In this document: in pieces, positions 21,976-33,280 of the stretch
Numbering within the stretch: position 1 is the first letter of the stretch
Layout: the number at the start of each line of letters is the position of its first letter
NCBI RefSeq assembly: GCF_020382885.2
Contig: NC_058506.1
Location: 21,921,318-21,985,317, forward strand
Origin: Scatophagus argus
Lineage: Eukaryota > Chordata > Actinopteri > Scatophagidae
Direction: 5' to 3'
DNA length: 64,000 nucleotides
Program-made: the position numbers and the translations under genes
The notes under the pieces: generated by a model
The model's input: the letters and a program-made list of their open reading frames with translations, nothing else
What the model was told of the DNA's origin: nothing
The model's database searches: none

Positions 21976-24900
21976 CTTGTCTTCTTTCCTCTGATGTGTG
22001 AGTGTCTCTGTGCTTAATGACTCAACTGAGCTTGAGCTCATCTTGTGCTTCCTTTGCCACGTCTTTCATCAGTTGCGTTTATTTAATTAGTTAAGTGTGG
22101 AACGCGCGAGCTGCAGTAATTGGTTTCGCCTGTCGGATCGTTAGATCACCGGTTGGGAACAAAAACATAGCAGCAGGATGGACAAGTAGAAACTAAGCTG
22201 ACAATGCAGCAGTTACCAAAGGTCGGCTGGGTCAGTCCCTCTGCTGTCAGTATTATGCACCAAACTACACCATCAGTGCCTCCTCCCAGCTGCACCTCTG
22301 ACCCCATCATCACGCAGTCAGTAGAAACAATGTGGATGAGTTACAGGACAGGTTGTCCCATTGTATGACACGACCAACTGGCTGATCCTGTGACACACTG
22401 AAGCAGATGGACGATGCCGAATCAAATTCCAGTAAACCACCTTTACCCAGTCTGAACCCCCGCAGCTTTATCAGCACTCGGTAACGTGCAAACAGTCGAG
22501 ACAAACTTGAACGGGAAGCTCCTCCTCCCTCCACCTCAGCTGCTGGACAGTCGCTTGTCACCTGCTCTTTCTACCTTTTGAGTTCATGTCTTCGTTAGAC
22601 TTCCTGTTGATGGACTGTGTATGTGTGTGTGTGTGTGTTCAGGGCCAGGCGTGCGTGCTGGTGTTGCGGGCGATGCAGAGCAGGGACGTTCAGCAGCTGC
22701 TGAGCGGCGCTCCGTGGGCGGAGCTCTGCGTGAAGGTCACGAGTCAGCTGACAGCGGTAGGTCAACACGGCTTCACGTCACGCTCACATCGCAGGGTTGG
22801 AAAGTCTGATCCAACGTTTAAATCATTTCACAGAAGGTTACAGCGATGCAGCGGCTCAAACGAGGCGTCGCTGCACTGCTATTCAATAAAAGGTTTGTGT
22901 CTGTTTAAAAATGTGAAAAGTTGATCGTTGATAAACTGACCCATCAGGTCCCAGAGGTAGCTTCCTTTAGTTGAACGTGGTGGGACATTTAGCAGGCAGA
23001 GAGGGGAATATTTTACCCAGGAGTTGCTGGAGACCATAAATGAAGCTGAAAGAGGATGAATATTGGACATCAGGACAGGACATCAGGTGGCCAGAAACAC
23101 GCTAATGTTGCTCCTGTTAGCTGTTTGCTAACAGGTTAATAACTTAATGATATTATGTAAAATGCAGTTTTCACAGATTTCTGTGCTGCCTCCAAGTGGC
23201 CACATAAATCACTCAATGTTTCGTTCACTTTCTTTTGTCCATCGTGTGTGTGGACGGCAAAACTCTTAGCTGATGTAACTCTGTCGATATCAGTTCAATA
23301 TCAGCACGCTCTCTTAACATTCTGTAAACATCTGAAATGATTTTTATTATTATTTCCTATGTGTAAGACAGCATAAGGCTGTAAGTGCACGTCAGCTCCT
23401 CACTGAGCGTGAAGACGTCCACACATCAGCATCCTCTAACTGTATTGTTCGTGACGGTTTATGAAGTTGAATGGTGCTGTGATGAATGATGATGAGAGCC
23501 GACGGCGCCGTCCCCGTCCTCTGTGTGGGTTCGGGTCAGCTGAGGGTAACGACGTGCATGCTGGCTTCTGCACCGCACCACCAAACCAGCTCACCTCTGC
23601 ATCGTCCCGTCTTTTCCCTCCCGGACAAAAGCAGAGCTGCCAAACAACATAACTCTTAACTCCAGCCGCTAAACGATGGCCATTAATAAGACGTAACTTG
23701 AGTGCTCGTTTCCTGGTCTGCTTTGTCCAACATGCAGTAAAAGCAGTCTTCACCCAGGCACAGTTTCTGAAGGTCTTTTTGACCAAAACCTAAAATGGTG
23801 GTGGATAAATCCTTAATGTAAAATTGCTGAATCACTGTTAAATAATTATGGCAACCTTTGATGTGAGGGGCGGTACAGACTGTCTCGTGGTGAAGACCTC
23901 GGAGTGTCTCGGTCTCTGGAGATGTGCTTTGTTGAAACAGGTTTTGACTGGATTGGTGTCTGAGGAGGAGACAGGACGTAGCCCTGAATGCCCCTCGCTC
24001 TCATAGCAGCTTGGGTATCGCTAAGCTTCTGGGGGATTAGTTAAATGACTCAGCCCGCGACATGTGGACTGTCAGAGTCTGACCACAGAGTGTCTCTTTA
24101 TTCATCAGCAGCATTAAATCCCCTTATTCAACGTTAACCAGCAGTGTATAAACATGTAATGAAAGGTTCATAACACTGTAATGTAGCTGTGAACAGATAC
24201 GCGTTTATTCATGTGTCTGTCGATAACTTTAACTCTGTGGGCACCCAGAAGTGGAGGCTGGTGTATAAACAGATAATATATGACAAAATTATAAAACACA
24301 CATTACCTGAGTTTCCTCTCTGGGGATCAATAAAGGTTAAAGGATTATATTAACAAGATGTGTTTGTGCACTTCTTATTGGTGCCAAACTGGAGGACTTA
24401 AAGTAAAACCTTTACAAGCAAACAAATCTAAATGTAGTTTTATAGCAGGGCCTACAGGTGCATTCACATTAAATTAATTTGTGTTGACGGGACGTCCTGC
24501 TGGCCATTGGGTCCAAACCACTGACACGCAGTACAGCAGTCATCGGTTCTGCAGTAAACACATCATCAGTCACACTGTACCAGCTGATGAACACGCATGG
24601 CGGTCTGATCTCGGTTTCTTCTCCTTCTCAGAGCCTTCAGCAGGTCGGTCAGACTGAGAGCAAAGTGGTGAAGGAGAAGGTGGTGAAGACTCTGGAGCTC
24701 TGCCAGTTCCTGGTCAAGCACGTCCACCAGCAGGTAGGTTGACTGTTGAGTGTGGAGACGGAAATGTGACGGGTGATGTGGTTTCTGTCCAGACTCAAGT
24801 CTCTGCTTCCCATGCCTGCTCTGTGTAGAAGCTACCTGTGGACCTGGAGCCCCTTCAGAGGATCCTGCAGTCCCTGACCAGCGTCATCACTTTCAAGAAG

Positions 24901-25854
24901 ACGGGCCAGCTAGAGGACACCTACTGGGCTGTGATGAAACACTTCGGAGTCATGTGAGTTAGTGTGCTGTTAATGTCAGCTTCTCTGGACATGAGGAAGC
25001 AGATGAAACATGTTTAGTGGGAGAGATCAGGCTGTGCAGGTTGCTGTGAACTCCTCGTATACATGCAGCAGGTCGGTAATCGGATTCCCTGAATGCGTCA
25101 TCTCCAACACTGACTGAAGGGATGTTCACTTTGCAGCGTCACAGAGTGTTCTGCAAACTGAAAATCTTCAAGCTGAGGGTGTTTCATCCTTTAAACTTCA
25201 ACCAATGAATAATCATAACTCCTTAAAAATGTTGAAGTACGTGTTTTGATAACTTTAGGACATCATGTGTTCCTGCTCAGACAAATTAGTACGATTTAAA
25301 GTCATTTTATAGCGACGGTTGCTGGAAACGGAGACATTTTGTCCTCTTATTTCTTCAGTTGACATTAACACCAGCGGTCAGAGTGTTGATCAGCCTGATC
25401 AGCTCGTCTAAAGGTTCATACAAACATAAGCTTCACTTTCTTTTACCGTATATTAAAGCCAGCCTGTCGACGTTGCATTTGTTTTCATTTTCACTTTAAC
25501 AGGAAACCCAAAGTTGAAAAGCCAAAACCTGACAAAGACGCTGAGCAGCAGCAAGTCTCCAAGAAGAAGAAGAAAGGTTTTCTGCCAGACACTAAAAAGC
25601 GCAAGAAGCGTAAGAAGCCTGTTTTAGAGCCGGCGGGAGACAACTCGACCTCCGCGGACAAACCACGAGCAGACAAAGGACAAACCAAGAAGAAACCTGA
25701 CAAGAAAACAAAACAGAAACGACCAGCCGATGGTGCGTCCGACTCGCAGCCCAACCCAGCCAAGAAGAGCAAGACGCAGTCTGACAGCAAACCAGCCAAG
25801 AAGAAGAAGAAGAAACCCAAACAGAAGAAAGAGGGAGGAGGAGGGAAAATGTGA
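11736..25854 (+). CDS. mybbp1a: Myb-binding protein 1A (Pol5/DNA polymerase phi family)
   Basis: Nucleolar protein of the Pol5 family; in vertebrates it binds Myb and other factors, restrains rRNA synthesis and acts on p53. Coding exons: 11736-11900, 12425-12520, 13271-13354, 13441-13515, 14017-14124, 14270-14460, 14657-14824, 15255-15372, 15943-16232, 16372-16473, 16565-16690, 16983-17189, 17531-17639, 17761-17854, 18093-18259, 18396-18506, 18613-18804, 19029-19202, 19365-19522, 20033-20167, 20461-20551, 21103-21234, 21312-21380, 22643-22756, 24632-24733, 24829-24953, 25503-25854. All phases fit, giving 1284 aa; human is about 1328. Recognised by 'FLDFFWDLAKPDQE' near the start, 'NLFGVLALHQSNRL', 'KMAARSVKKERVLPA' and 'RYGEHVVSAQ'. 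A helical-repeat region fills residues 60-700, an Asp/Glu-rich stretch lies at about 701-825, and a Lys-rich tail from 1168 serves as nucleolar signal. The donor of exon 5 (GTGACC) and acceptor of exon 14 (CTGAAG) are weak; other exons are firm. Confidence 0.95.
13912..13957 (+). repeat. (GT)n microsatellite
   Basis: A nearly pure GT run with one GA interruption, followed by a short GA run, in mybbp1a intron 4, about 60 bp before exon 5. Its closeness to the acceptor could make the polypyrimidine context variable between individuals. Confidence 0.9.
18640..18680 (+). repeat. GAT trinucleotide run coding for poly-Asp in mybbp1a exon 17
   Basis: About ten consecutive GAT codons inside the acidic domain, in frame, giving an uninterrupted Asp run. 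Human MYBBP1A also has a Glu/Asp-rich segment here, so acidity rather than exact length is what is conserved. Repeat length is likely to vary. Confidence 0.85.
21381..22642 (+). other. mybbp1a intron 23
   Basis: No exon with fitting splice sites and phase could be found in this 1.26 kb, and exons 23 and 24 join in phase. A CT-rich stretch with CCTCTT units lies near 21944-21985, and a GT run (about 22618-22639) sits just before exon 24. Confidence 0.6.
22757..24631 (+). other. mybbp1a intron 24
   Basis: The largest intron of the gene, 1.9 kb. It has no recognised exon. Near 24310-24345 there is 'ctctggggatcaataaag', a motif often found at the 3' ends of teleost LINEs, but no further LINE sequence could be recognised. 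Confidence 0.55.
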
Positions 25855-26063
25855 AGTGGACACTGCTATTTAACTGATAATTTCCTTTAACAGAGGCTGT
25901 GTTGTTGTTTTTCTACTGTCCGTGCTTCAGACATTTTGTTGTTGTGTTTTCACTATAAGACATTATTCCACTTATTGAAAACTCTGGATGTGTGCAAAGT
26001 GAACTAATATGGATTATTTTTCTAATGTGTGACTGCCATTGATTAGAAAAAAATGTCTGCAAT

Positions 26064-26069
26064 AATAAA
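26064..26069 (+). promoter_or_regulatory. Probable poly(A) signal of mybbp1a
   Basis: First AATAAA after the stop codon, giving a 3' UTR of about 230 nt. Not tested against transcripts. Confidence 0.5.
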
Positions 26070-29000
26070 TCAATTTCTCCACTATCAAATTTGTTACTCA
26101 ACAATAAGAAACATTTGTGAAATGCAGAGAAAAACGACTGGACGAGCTTTATATCAAGTCAGTGGTCGCAGTCTCACACGTCCATCCAGCCTACAGGCGG
26201 AACATAACACGTCTGAGCATTTGCTGATACTTTTGCAGTGAAAATGAGGCTCTCCAAGCTTGGTAACAAGTCCACTGTCACACCCGGGGTTTGAAAATAC
26301 CCCCAAAGGCAGTCCAAATATATTTACCGTATATATTGTCTAGAAATACTAGAATAAAACAGATTGCTCAAACCCACGAGGGAAAACGCTGATGTGACTT
26401 GGGTGTTGTAGCTGCAGGGCTTTAATGCGTCCCACCCAGAGGATCAGGCTCATGCGCTTTGTGCTGAAAACTCGTCCTACATAATGCAGATGTTTTCACC
26501 TGCTACAGGGTGAGCAAAGGGGAAAACAAACAGCTTGAATTAAACACTCAAAACACACTGCAAAAACGAACTAAAAATTATTCATTAATGACCACAAAAC
26601 GTACAAACTGAGGCTGACAAAAGAAACTGCTCCTGTCTTTGGTCATGACGACTGCGCTTCTTTCAAGGTTTCGTTAGCATTTGGCCTCATATTGTTTCAA
26701 CTCGGCTCACATAAAAATAGAAATTGATATTTTTCAGCAGCAGAAAGGTGTGTAGGACTGAGCCAAACTACTGAACGACCTGGGAGGACCCGTGTCAGAA
26801 TTCACCTCTGTGGGTCATGTGTGGGCACTCAGCCCATTACGTAACAGTCTTTTTGGGAAAAATGTCATCGGGTTTTGCACAGCATTTGATGTTGCAAGCC
26901 TTTGTGCTGTATACTAAGGTGAGCAACCGCACAGAACCTTAATGCAGCTGTCAGGAAAATGATGCAGTGCTCCACAAATGGATTACTATACAGGACATGA
27001 AGCTATGCAGCCATAAATCTGCAGGAGTGCCAGGCAGGCTGCAGCCACATCCATCAGTTGTTTCATCTTAAAGGCCCTCTCCACTTCAGGAACCTTCAGT
27101 GTATGAACAGAAGGAGCCTCACATCCAGCAGACGTGATGTGTTGTTTGGTCCTGTACCAACTCTGCAGCTTCCCCTCATCTCTATGAGCATTTTTAGTTA
27201 TTATTGAGTCTCACTGCTCTCCTCCGCCTCATTTCCAGCAGCAACACAAAACTACACACAACACAGTGGAACATTTAGCAGCTACCAAGCCAAATATTTT
27301 GTTAAGTGGTTGGTAGAGACCAAAAACAGAGCTTACAGGAGAGTAAATATTGGACTTATGGATTGGGTGGTCAGAAACATGACTGAAAACAAATACCAAT
27401 GTTGGATATATAAAATATTGTTTACTGACAAGTTTACGTTGACAGCTTTTTAAGGTGAGATTATGTCAGTGTTGTGTTTTCAGTTTGGGTTTAAACACGA
27501 GTTTAGGTCGTACAACATATGGCCATTACACACAAAAGATGATGTCAGATGACTTTGGTGACCCAAACCACCTTCCACCTGGCACCAACTCGAGGTTTAA
27601 GATCCCTCTAGTAACAGAAAAAGAAATTTCACAATCCAACCACCCGATTTCCACATAATTTACAAAGCACATTCATGCTCACATTCACGCATGTGTGAAC
27701 TTTGTGGGGGAAACATTTCGAATGACCACAAGAGGTCATTCACATCTTACTGTAAAGACAGCTCAAGTCTTTGGGATTCGTCATCTGAGTACGGTGAACA
27801 TTTGTTCAAAGTTTCCACCTTATACATCCAGTAGCTGCTGAGACAAATTGATCTGCCTCTAAGTAGAAGACTGAGCGACGCAGTCATCCCTCGGGCCTCA
27901 CGGAGACCAGCCATGGTCGAATGTGCTGGGAAATGTAAAGGGACACTGCGGGCAGAGCAACTGCTTGCTCCAACAAGAAGTTTAAAAGCAAAGCTTTCAC
28001 CGTGGAAATGAATCTGTTACAGGTTCTTTGGCCCACAGAGAGGAGGAGGCAGCTGTCTGAGCTGCTGGTACTGTGCCCTCGCAGCCACAGCTTGAACCTG
28101 CAGTAATGAAGCCTATAAACAGACGCTGGTGGTGACAAATCATCCGCCTCGAACCCTGACAGCAGGGGTGTGAATAGGAGCAGCGGTGTCCTCTCTTCCT
28201 GACAGTGAACTGTCACTTGTCATCGCTCTGAGTTGAGATATTGAGCTCTGAACCAATCTGCTAATGCAGCTCGGTGGAATGATAAGAGTCCAGAGTCCGG
28301 CGAGTCGGCAGCGAGGTCTCGTCAACATGAGAATGATGAGACTGAATGCAGGCTGGATTCATCCCCTCACCTTATGAAATGTTAATTTCCTTGGACTCAT
28401 GCTGTAAAACATACTGTGAACACACAGTGAGTGGACTGTGGAGTGTTTATCACTCCACTTTGCTGCTTTTGTTAAAGTTTGGCCCTTTGCAGTGTGATGT
28501 TGCACAGCAGGCACGTTGGCAGGCTGCTGGCAGGGGGTTCGTTTTGTATTGATTGCTACCAGAAACCCACTAATTAGTGCAACCATGTAGTTTACTTGTC
28601 AGACCTTGTGGGGACAACCTGAGCTGAGCTCTCCATGCTTATTCCCTTGGAGGAGGCCTGAACCTGCACGCCTCACCGGAAGTCTTCCTGTTCCCGTCGC
28701 AGGCAATCCAGAATGAGCATGTATTTGGACCCATGCAGTTGATAGAATAAAACATTAAAACATAGTCTTTGTACTGCTTAGATTTAGGCTTTGTGTTTAT
28801 TTAACTTCTACACCGCGCCCCGACTATTTTGGAATTGGAATTGCATTTGATTGTGTAGCCTGTTAAAATGTTTACACCGGAAGTTGCACTAAGTGTGGAC
28901 TGGTAGCCTGAGGTAACACACACATTACACACAACCACAGTGATGCTATAATAAAGGGCCTCGGAGGACCTGATCCACTCAGTGGCCAATTGATGTCCCT

Positions 29001-29239
29001 TGCAAAGTAGGTGTGCAGCACCGGCAGCAGCCCCCCTGGGGAAACAAAACCCTGATAACTGGCCTTATTAATTCTAAATTAGGCTACACACAATAACTAG
29101 GCTAGTCCCAGAGCAAACTTAAAAGCCACAAAAGTCTCCCTTTTCTAAATGCAGCTCTATATGTGTGACAGTAAATCACAGCTGTCCAATTCCATGACTC
29201 GTCCATCGTCTCGTGCATTTCAAACCTCTGATCTCCATC

Positions 29240-29875
29240 ATTTCATTGCCACAGATATCTGCTGACTCTTAGTCACTGACCATTCATGGCCACTGACTGC
29301 TGCTAACCGACTCACCCCTGCTGACGTCCATGGATTCTTAGGCACTGACCTCCACTGACTTCTAAACGCTCAAACTTATGCATTCCTTGCAACTCACCAC
29401 CGCTGACCTCCTTTCATTCCTCCATCCATTCCTAGCAACTGACCTCCACTGATTTCCTAGCTACTGACTGCTACTGACATGTGTCCATTCTCACTCACTA
29501 ACCTCCTTTTGATTCAAAGGCGCCGACCTTTCCTAACCGCACAGAATGTCCATTCTCAGCCAATGACCTTCATCCATTTCTAGCTGCGTACTGCACCTCC
29601 TTCCATCTCCACTGACTTACCGCTGCTGATCTGCATCCATTTCATCCATCCATTTTGAGGCATCAAATTATTCCTATCTACTGACCTCCATGTGTTCTAA
29701 TCCATTGACTTCCCTCCATCGGTAGCTTTTGAGCATCACTGACCCCCATGCTCCCACAGCCACTTATCTCTACCAATGCATTGCCACTGACCTCCACCCG
29801 TTCATCCATCTCTAAATGCCAATATCTCTCTACCTCACACTATCCCGAAGGACTCACTTCTTCGTCACTGACAGC
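29240..29875. repeat. Decayed tandem repeat of ACTGACCTCC-type units
   Basis: Over about 635 bp the phrase ACTGAC recurs about a dozen times, with many one-base variants (GCTGAC, ACTAAC, ATTGAC). It is often followed by CTCC and then by a CATCCATTC-like tail. Spacing is irregular (roughly 15-50 bp), as in an old minisatellite with many indels. The strand is strongly skewed: few G, many C and T. It has no coding sign. Confidence 0.7.
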
Positions 29876-30144
29876 CAGCCGGCTTCATCCCTCATTCTAC
29901 CTTACCAGCAAGAAGTGTTTCGCTTCCCTGCTAAATAAAATGTGACTCCACCCTTAGCAGACGGAGGTGTCGCACAGCCTGCTCGGACAGAGAGATGAGC
30001 GTTTCCACAGGATGGCTGCTTTATAATTATATCTGGTTATGACTGCATACTGTGCCTGGTCTCCCTCGCCTGGAATTACATCATTTACAAGATGCTCGTG
30101 TCTGTTTTTATGGCAGCGTGCTGTTCCAGTGAATAGCCTTATTT

Positions 30145-30360
30145 AAATCAAGTCATTTTTATTCACACAAGTCAAAATCACAAATCACAGATCACAGTGC
30201 CTCAGGGTGCTTTACAGTCTGTACAGTGTACAACACCCTCTGCCCTTAGACCCTTGATTTGAGGGAGGAAAAACTGCCAATGTGCAGCCCCCCCCCCAAA
30301 ATAAAACATTTTAGCAGGGAAAAATTACAGACAGCTCAGGAAGGATGATCTACAAAATCA
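30145..30360 (+). repeat. Teleost interspersed repeat (class undecided)
   Basis: The sequence 'gcctcagggtgctttacagt' followed by 'ctgtacagtgtacaacaccc', a 'ccttagaccct' stretch, and 'gaggaaaaactgcc' matches, from memory, a repeat seen in many spiny-rayed fish genomes. It starts with an AT-rich 'aagtcatttttattcacac' and contains a C9-type run near 30287. I cannot tell whether it is a SINE or a short DNA element. Confidence 0.6.
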
Positions 30361-32233
30361 TGGCACATACAGAGCGCAATGACAACATTTCTGTTACATG
30401 TACATTATATAAAATTCTTATGTATTTATGCTGAAAACGTGTGGTGTTCTGAATCCTAATTTATAAATTGTTCAGTTGGAGACATATGTTTGGATGTAGA
30501 ATGCATTAGTCATCTTTCGTTGGCTCGCTTCCAGTTTGCCCCGCGAAAATAAATGGTTTCATTCTGCTGCACTTATGCCAATGAGATAAGATAGACGGGC
30601 AGCCTGTCGGTGCATCTTCCAGGGCTGGAGCCGTGCCAGGCTGCTTCATATTCCCGGGCCTTCCTTGCTGGGGACAATTAGGAACATGGTGTCCTGGGAT
30701 CCGGCCAACACACTGACTGATGCTGATTCACTTCCACTGACCTCCAATGAGATGGACTGTGGAGCCGTTACAGGGCGATGCTGAGATTAAGAATCGTACT
30801 CCTATGGATAACCGTCACGTCAATAAATCAGGCTGATAAGGTATGCGGTAGGCTGTTCTACAGTGGATCTGATTCTGTCTTTGACAGACCTGGTCCCACA
30901 GTACATGTGGTACACATGCTCCTATGTAGCTTGGACAGTGGCGTGGTTCTTTGTTCGCTGTAAGGGTCCTTATGCAGGAAAACCGGTGCAGATCTGCAGA
31001 TCTCCCTCAGGAGGGTCATTTGTTCTTGTCTCGTGGAATGGATGACGTGATGAAAGTCCATCCCAACACTTCCGCATCATCAAATGTTACCCGTACAATA
31101 TTATCCTGGCTGAATGATGGGAATTTTACCATTCAGTTCAACATACTGTGTAGCCTTCAGGTTCGTTCGCTAACAGCCAAAATGTTGAAGGTTACTCACA
31201 CATTCAAAGGATTAACATAAAGTATTTATTTATAAACTCTGAATATTACATATTTTCCTTTGATAAGGCAGGTTATATGAACTCCAGAAAGATGGTGTTA
31301 CTGTAAAACATTCCAGCTCTCATGATGGCATACATTTACAGTGAATTCGTATAATAAATGACACATAATGTCTATTAGGCCCACCATTATACAATATGAA
31401 GGATCAATAAAAGACTGGCTTGAACTGAAACCCTCTGTCGGAAGGATTCTCAGTTTATTACATGTCAGAGGATACATTAGAAATACTCCAAAATGAAAAT
31501 ACTGTATTAGCGCTAAAACCTACTATCTGACACATTAAAGAAAACAATCTTATGTGCATTAATTACTACAGCAAAGAAGTCTTGCATCCTGTCAGGCTAA
31601 CTAGAGCTACCTACAGATGTCTGACAGACACTGGAGGACAGTACTTTATGCAAATATGCTAAGTCACTTAATTCAAGGAAAAAATACTACGCATACAAAT
31701 AAGCCATTTCTACAGCCTATATGCAGCTTTGCACTGCCTAACAGCACCACAACATCCATTATAGTCTAACTACATACTGGTAGTGTGTCGGAAGGACATG
31801 CCAAGGAAGATCTGCGAGCCATTAAGGTCTGTGTTGTGTCACCAGCTCTTAATAATTTAACACAACCATGTGTCACATCCCGGGATGGATCGAAAGTTTA
31901 AACATCTTTGAGGTTTAAACAACGTTTTAGGCAGGGGAAGAGGAAGAGGTCCAAAAGTCAAAGCAGGCAAATACTTTATACAGTCCCATAAGGAATTGCC
32001 AGTTGGCTAAATACTAGTGTATTAGGAAGGTTTATGTCCACATAGCTAACCTATGTGCCCGTGTGGCAGCCGACTAGTGTTAACTTCTAGGCCTACTATT
32101 CTGCTCAGTATTCTGCACTTATCCTACGGCTTCTAAGTCATCTACAAGCAGCAGAGGTGGGTGTGTGGGGTTCTTTGTGCCTTATTGCTTTTCCTGTTTA
32201 TTCCACAGTCTCGTTCCCTGAAGTTGCACCGAG

Positions 32234-32668
32234 TTAACAGTCAAGCGGAGCTGAGTCGTGCGGCGCCTGGTTGTCCTCCGCCGCCTCGACGTCCCCGCTG
32301 TCCGCGCCGCGACACGAGGGCTTCTCCTCGCATTTCACCGGTCGGACGATGACGCACGGCCTCGCGGGCTCTCCGCTCGCCCCGGCGCGCGCGGGGTTGC
32401 GACTGTCGCGCTCGTATTCCTCCTGCGCGCGCTGGATCTTCCTGTTCCGGAGCTTCCTCTTGTGGAAGTGGAACGTTGCCAGGGAAACGAGGATGATCCC
32501 CACGAGCACGGCGACCAGCACGAGGAGCGCGAGGGTGGAGGAGAAGGGCGGAAAGATGCTGAGCTGCTCCGCGCAGGTCCCGTTACTGGCCTGGTGAACC
32601 CCGTGACAGCGGTGCGGCGGCACCGACAGTCCCGAGGCCTCAGAGGTTCTGGCTGTCATCCGGTCCAT
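32234..32668 (-). CDS. C11orf87-like single-pass neuronal membrane protein
   Basis: A 144 aa protein in a single coding exon. Human C11orf87 (neuronal integral membrane protein) is a poorly characterised ~197 aa protein. The match is strongest across the membrane segment and the basic stretch after it: 'FSSTLALLVLV' (residues 42-52), 'STFH.HKR'-type 'ATFHFHKRKLRNRK' and 'QRAQEEYERD' (79-88), almost the same words as in human. Predicted layout: a short outside N-terminus with one N-glycosylation site (N29-G-T), a membrane span at about 46-66, then a basic inside tail. The N-terminal and C-terminal parts are shorter than in human and not alignable. No cleavable signal peptide is seen. The 5' UTR is spliced (see next entry). 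Orthology to C11orf87 itself rather than a paralogue is inferred. Confidence 0.8.
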   Translation of the reverse strand: MDRMTARTSEASGLSVPPHRCHGVHQASNGTCAEQLSIFPPFSSTLALLVLVAVLVGIILVSLATFHFHKRKLRNRKIQRAQEEYERDSRNPARAGASGEPARPCVIVRPVKCEEKPSCRGADSGDVEAAEDNQAPHDSAPLDC

Positions 32669-32757
32669 GTTTCCCGGCCACTCTTGTCTCTCTGACCCAG
32701 GTACCCTTCGTGCTCTCCGGGCTCAGCGCGGTGACACCGGCCCGCGCATGTGGTTAC

Positions 32758-33156
32758 CTGCACCGAAAAGAAGACACATGAGACCAGCTCACCCAGAGGA
32801 CGCAGCCTGCCAGTACAATCAGAAACCCGCCCACTGACACTCATTAACGGGTCTATACATTAATCACACCTGTCTGGGGCAATTAACACGGAAAGTGTGC
32901 ACCATTTCATAACGTATCACAGCGTTGGATAAGAGCTGCCAAGCCGAACGCAGCATACGAAGATCCGCTTGAAAATGTCAGAGCGAGCAGAAGTCTGGAC
33001 ACAAAGCGTCTTCTATTGTGATGCGAAGGCCTCCCACCTTCAGCCCAACAGAAGCCATCGCTCCCCGCACGCAGCGGCGTTTTAGGGCCACAATGTCAGA
33101 GGACAGTGCCCGCATCTGTCCAAACCTGCATGTATTTAAATAAAGGGAATCCTTAC
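32758..33156 (-). other. 5' UTR intron of the C11orf87-like gene
   Basis: On - a strong donor CAG|GTAAGG lies at 33157/33156 and an acceptor CTTTTCGGTGCAG ends at 32758, leaving 89 nt of 5' UTR before the start codon at 32668. This places a non-coding first exon just right of 33156. The surroundings (about 32250-32700 and 33000-33500) are rich in CpG, as at many neuronal gene starts. Confidence 0.6.
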
Positions 33157-33254
33157 CTGATGAAATAGTCAGTGCGGGGAACAGTCCGTGAGTGCAGCGC
33201 CGATAGCTGGAAATGGGAAAACTGGATCACGGTGACGCATTTCATACAGTGTGA

Positions 33255-33280
33255 TGCTGCTGCTGCTGCTGCTGCTGCTG
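33255..33280 (-). repeat. CAG/CTG repeat next to the first exon of the C11orf87-like gene
   Basis: About 8-9 uninterrupted TGC units on + (GCA on -). It lies roughly 100 bp upstream of the 5' UTR donor, so it is in the first exon or promoter. It is not in a coding frame that I can support. Confidence 0.85.

Larger units (their letters stand above)
25855..32160. other. Gene-free interval between mybbp1a and the C11orf87-like gene
   Basis: After the mybbp1a 3' UTR no open frame here resembles a known protein or has convincing splice context. Two features stand out and are listed separately: a decayed tandem repeat at 29240-29875 and an interspersed repeat at 30145-30360. The rest looks like ordinary unique sequence. 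Long 3' UTR sequence of the - strand C11orf87-like gene may extend into the right end. Confidence 0.55.

Noticed and set aside
24310-24345. LINE 3' end from 'ctctggggatcaataaag'
   Set aside because: Only a short motif with no coding part or target duplication; too little to report as an element.
32258-32695. Long open frame on + opposite the C11orf87-like exon
   Set aside because: Caused by high GC on the opposite strand. It resembles no family, while the - strand frame matches a known protein and has fitting splice sites upstream.
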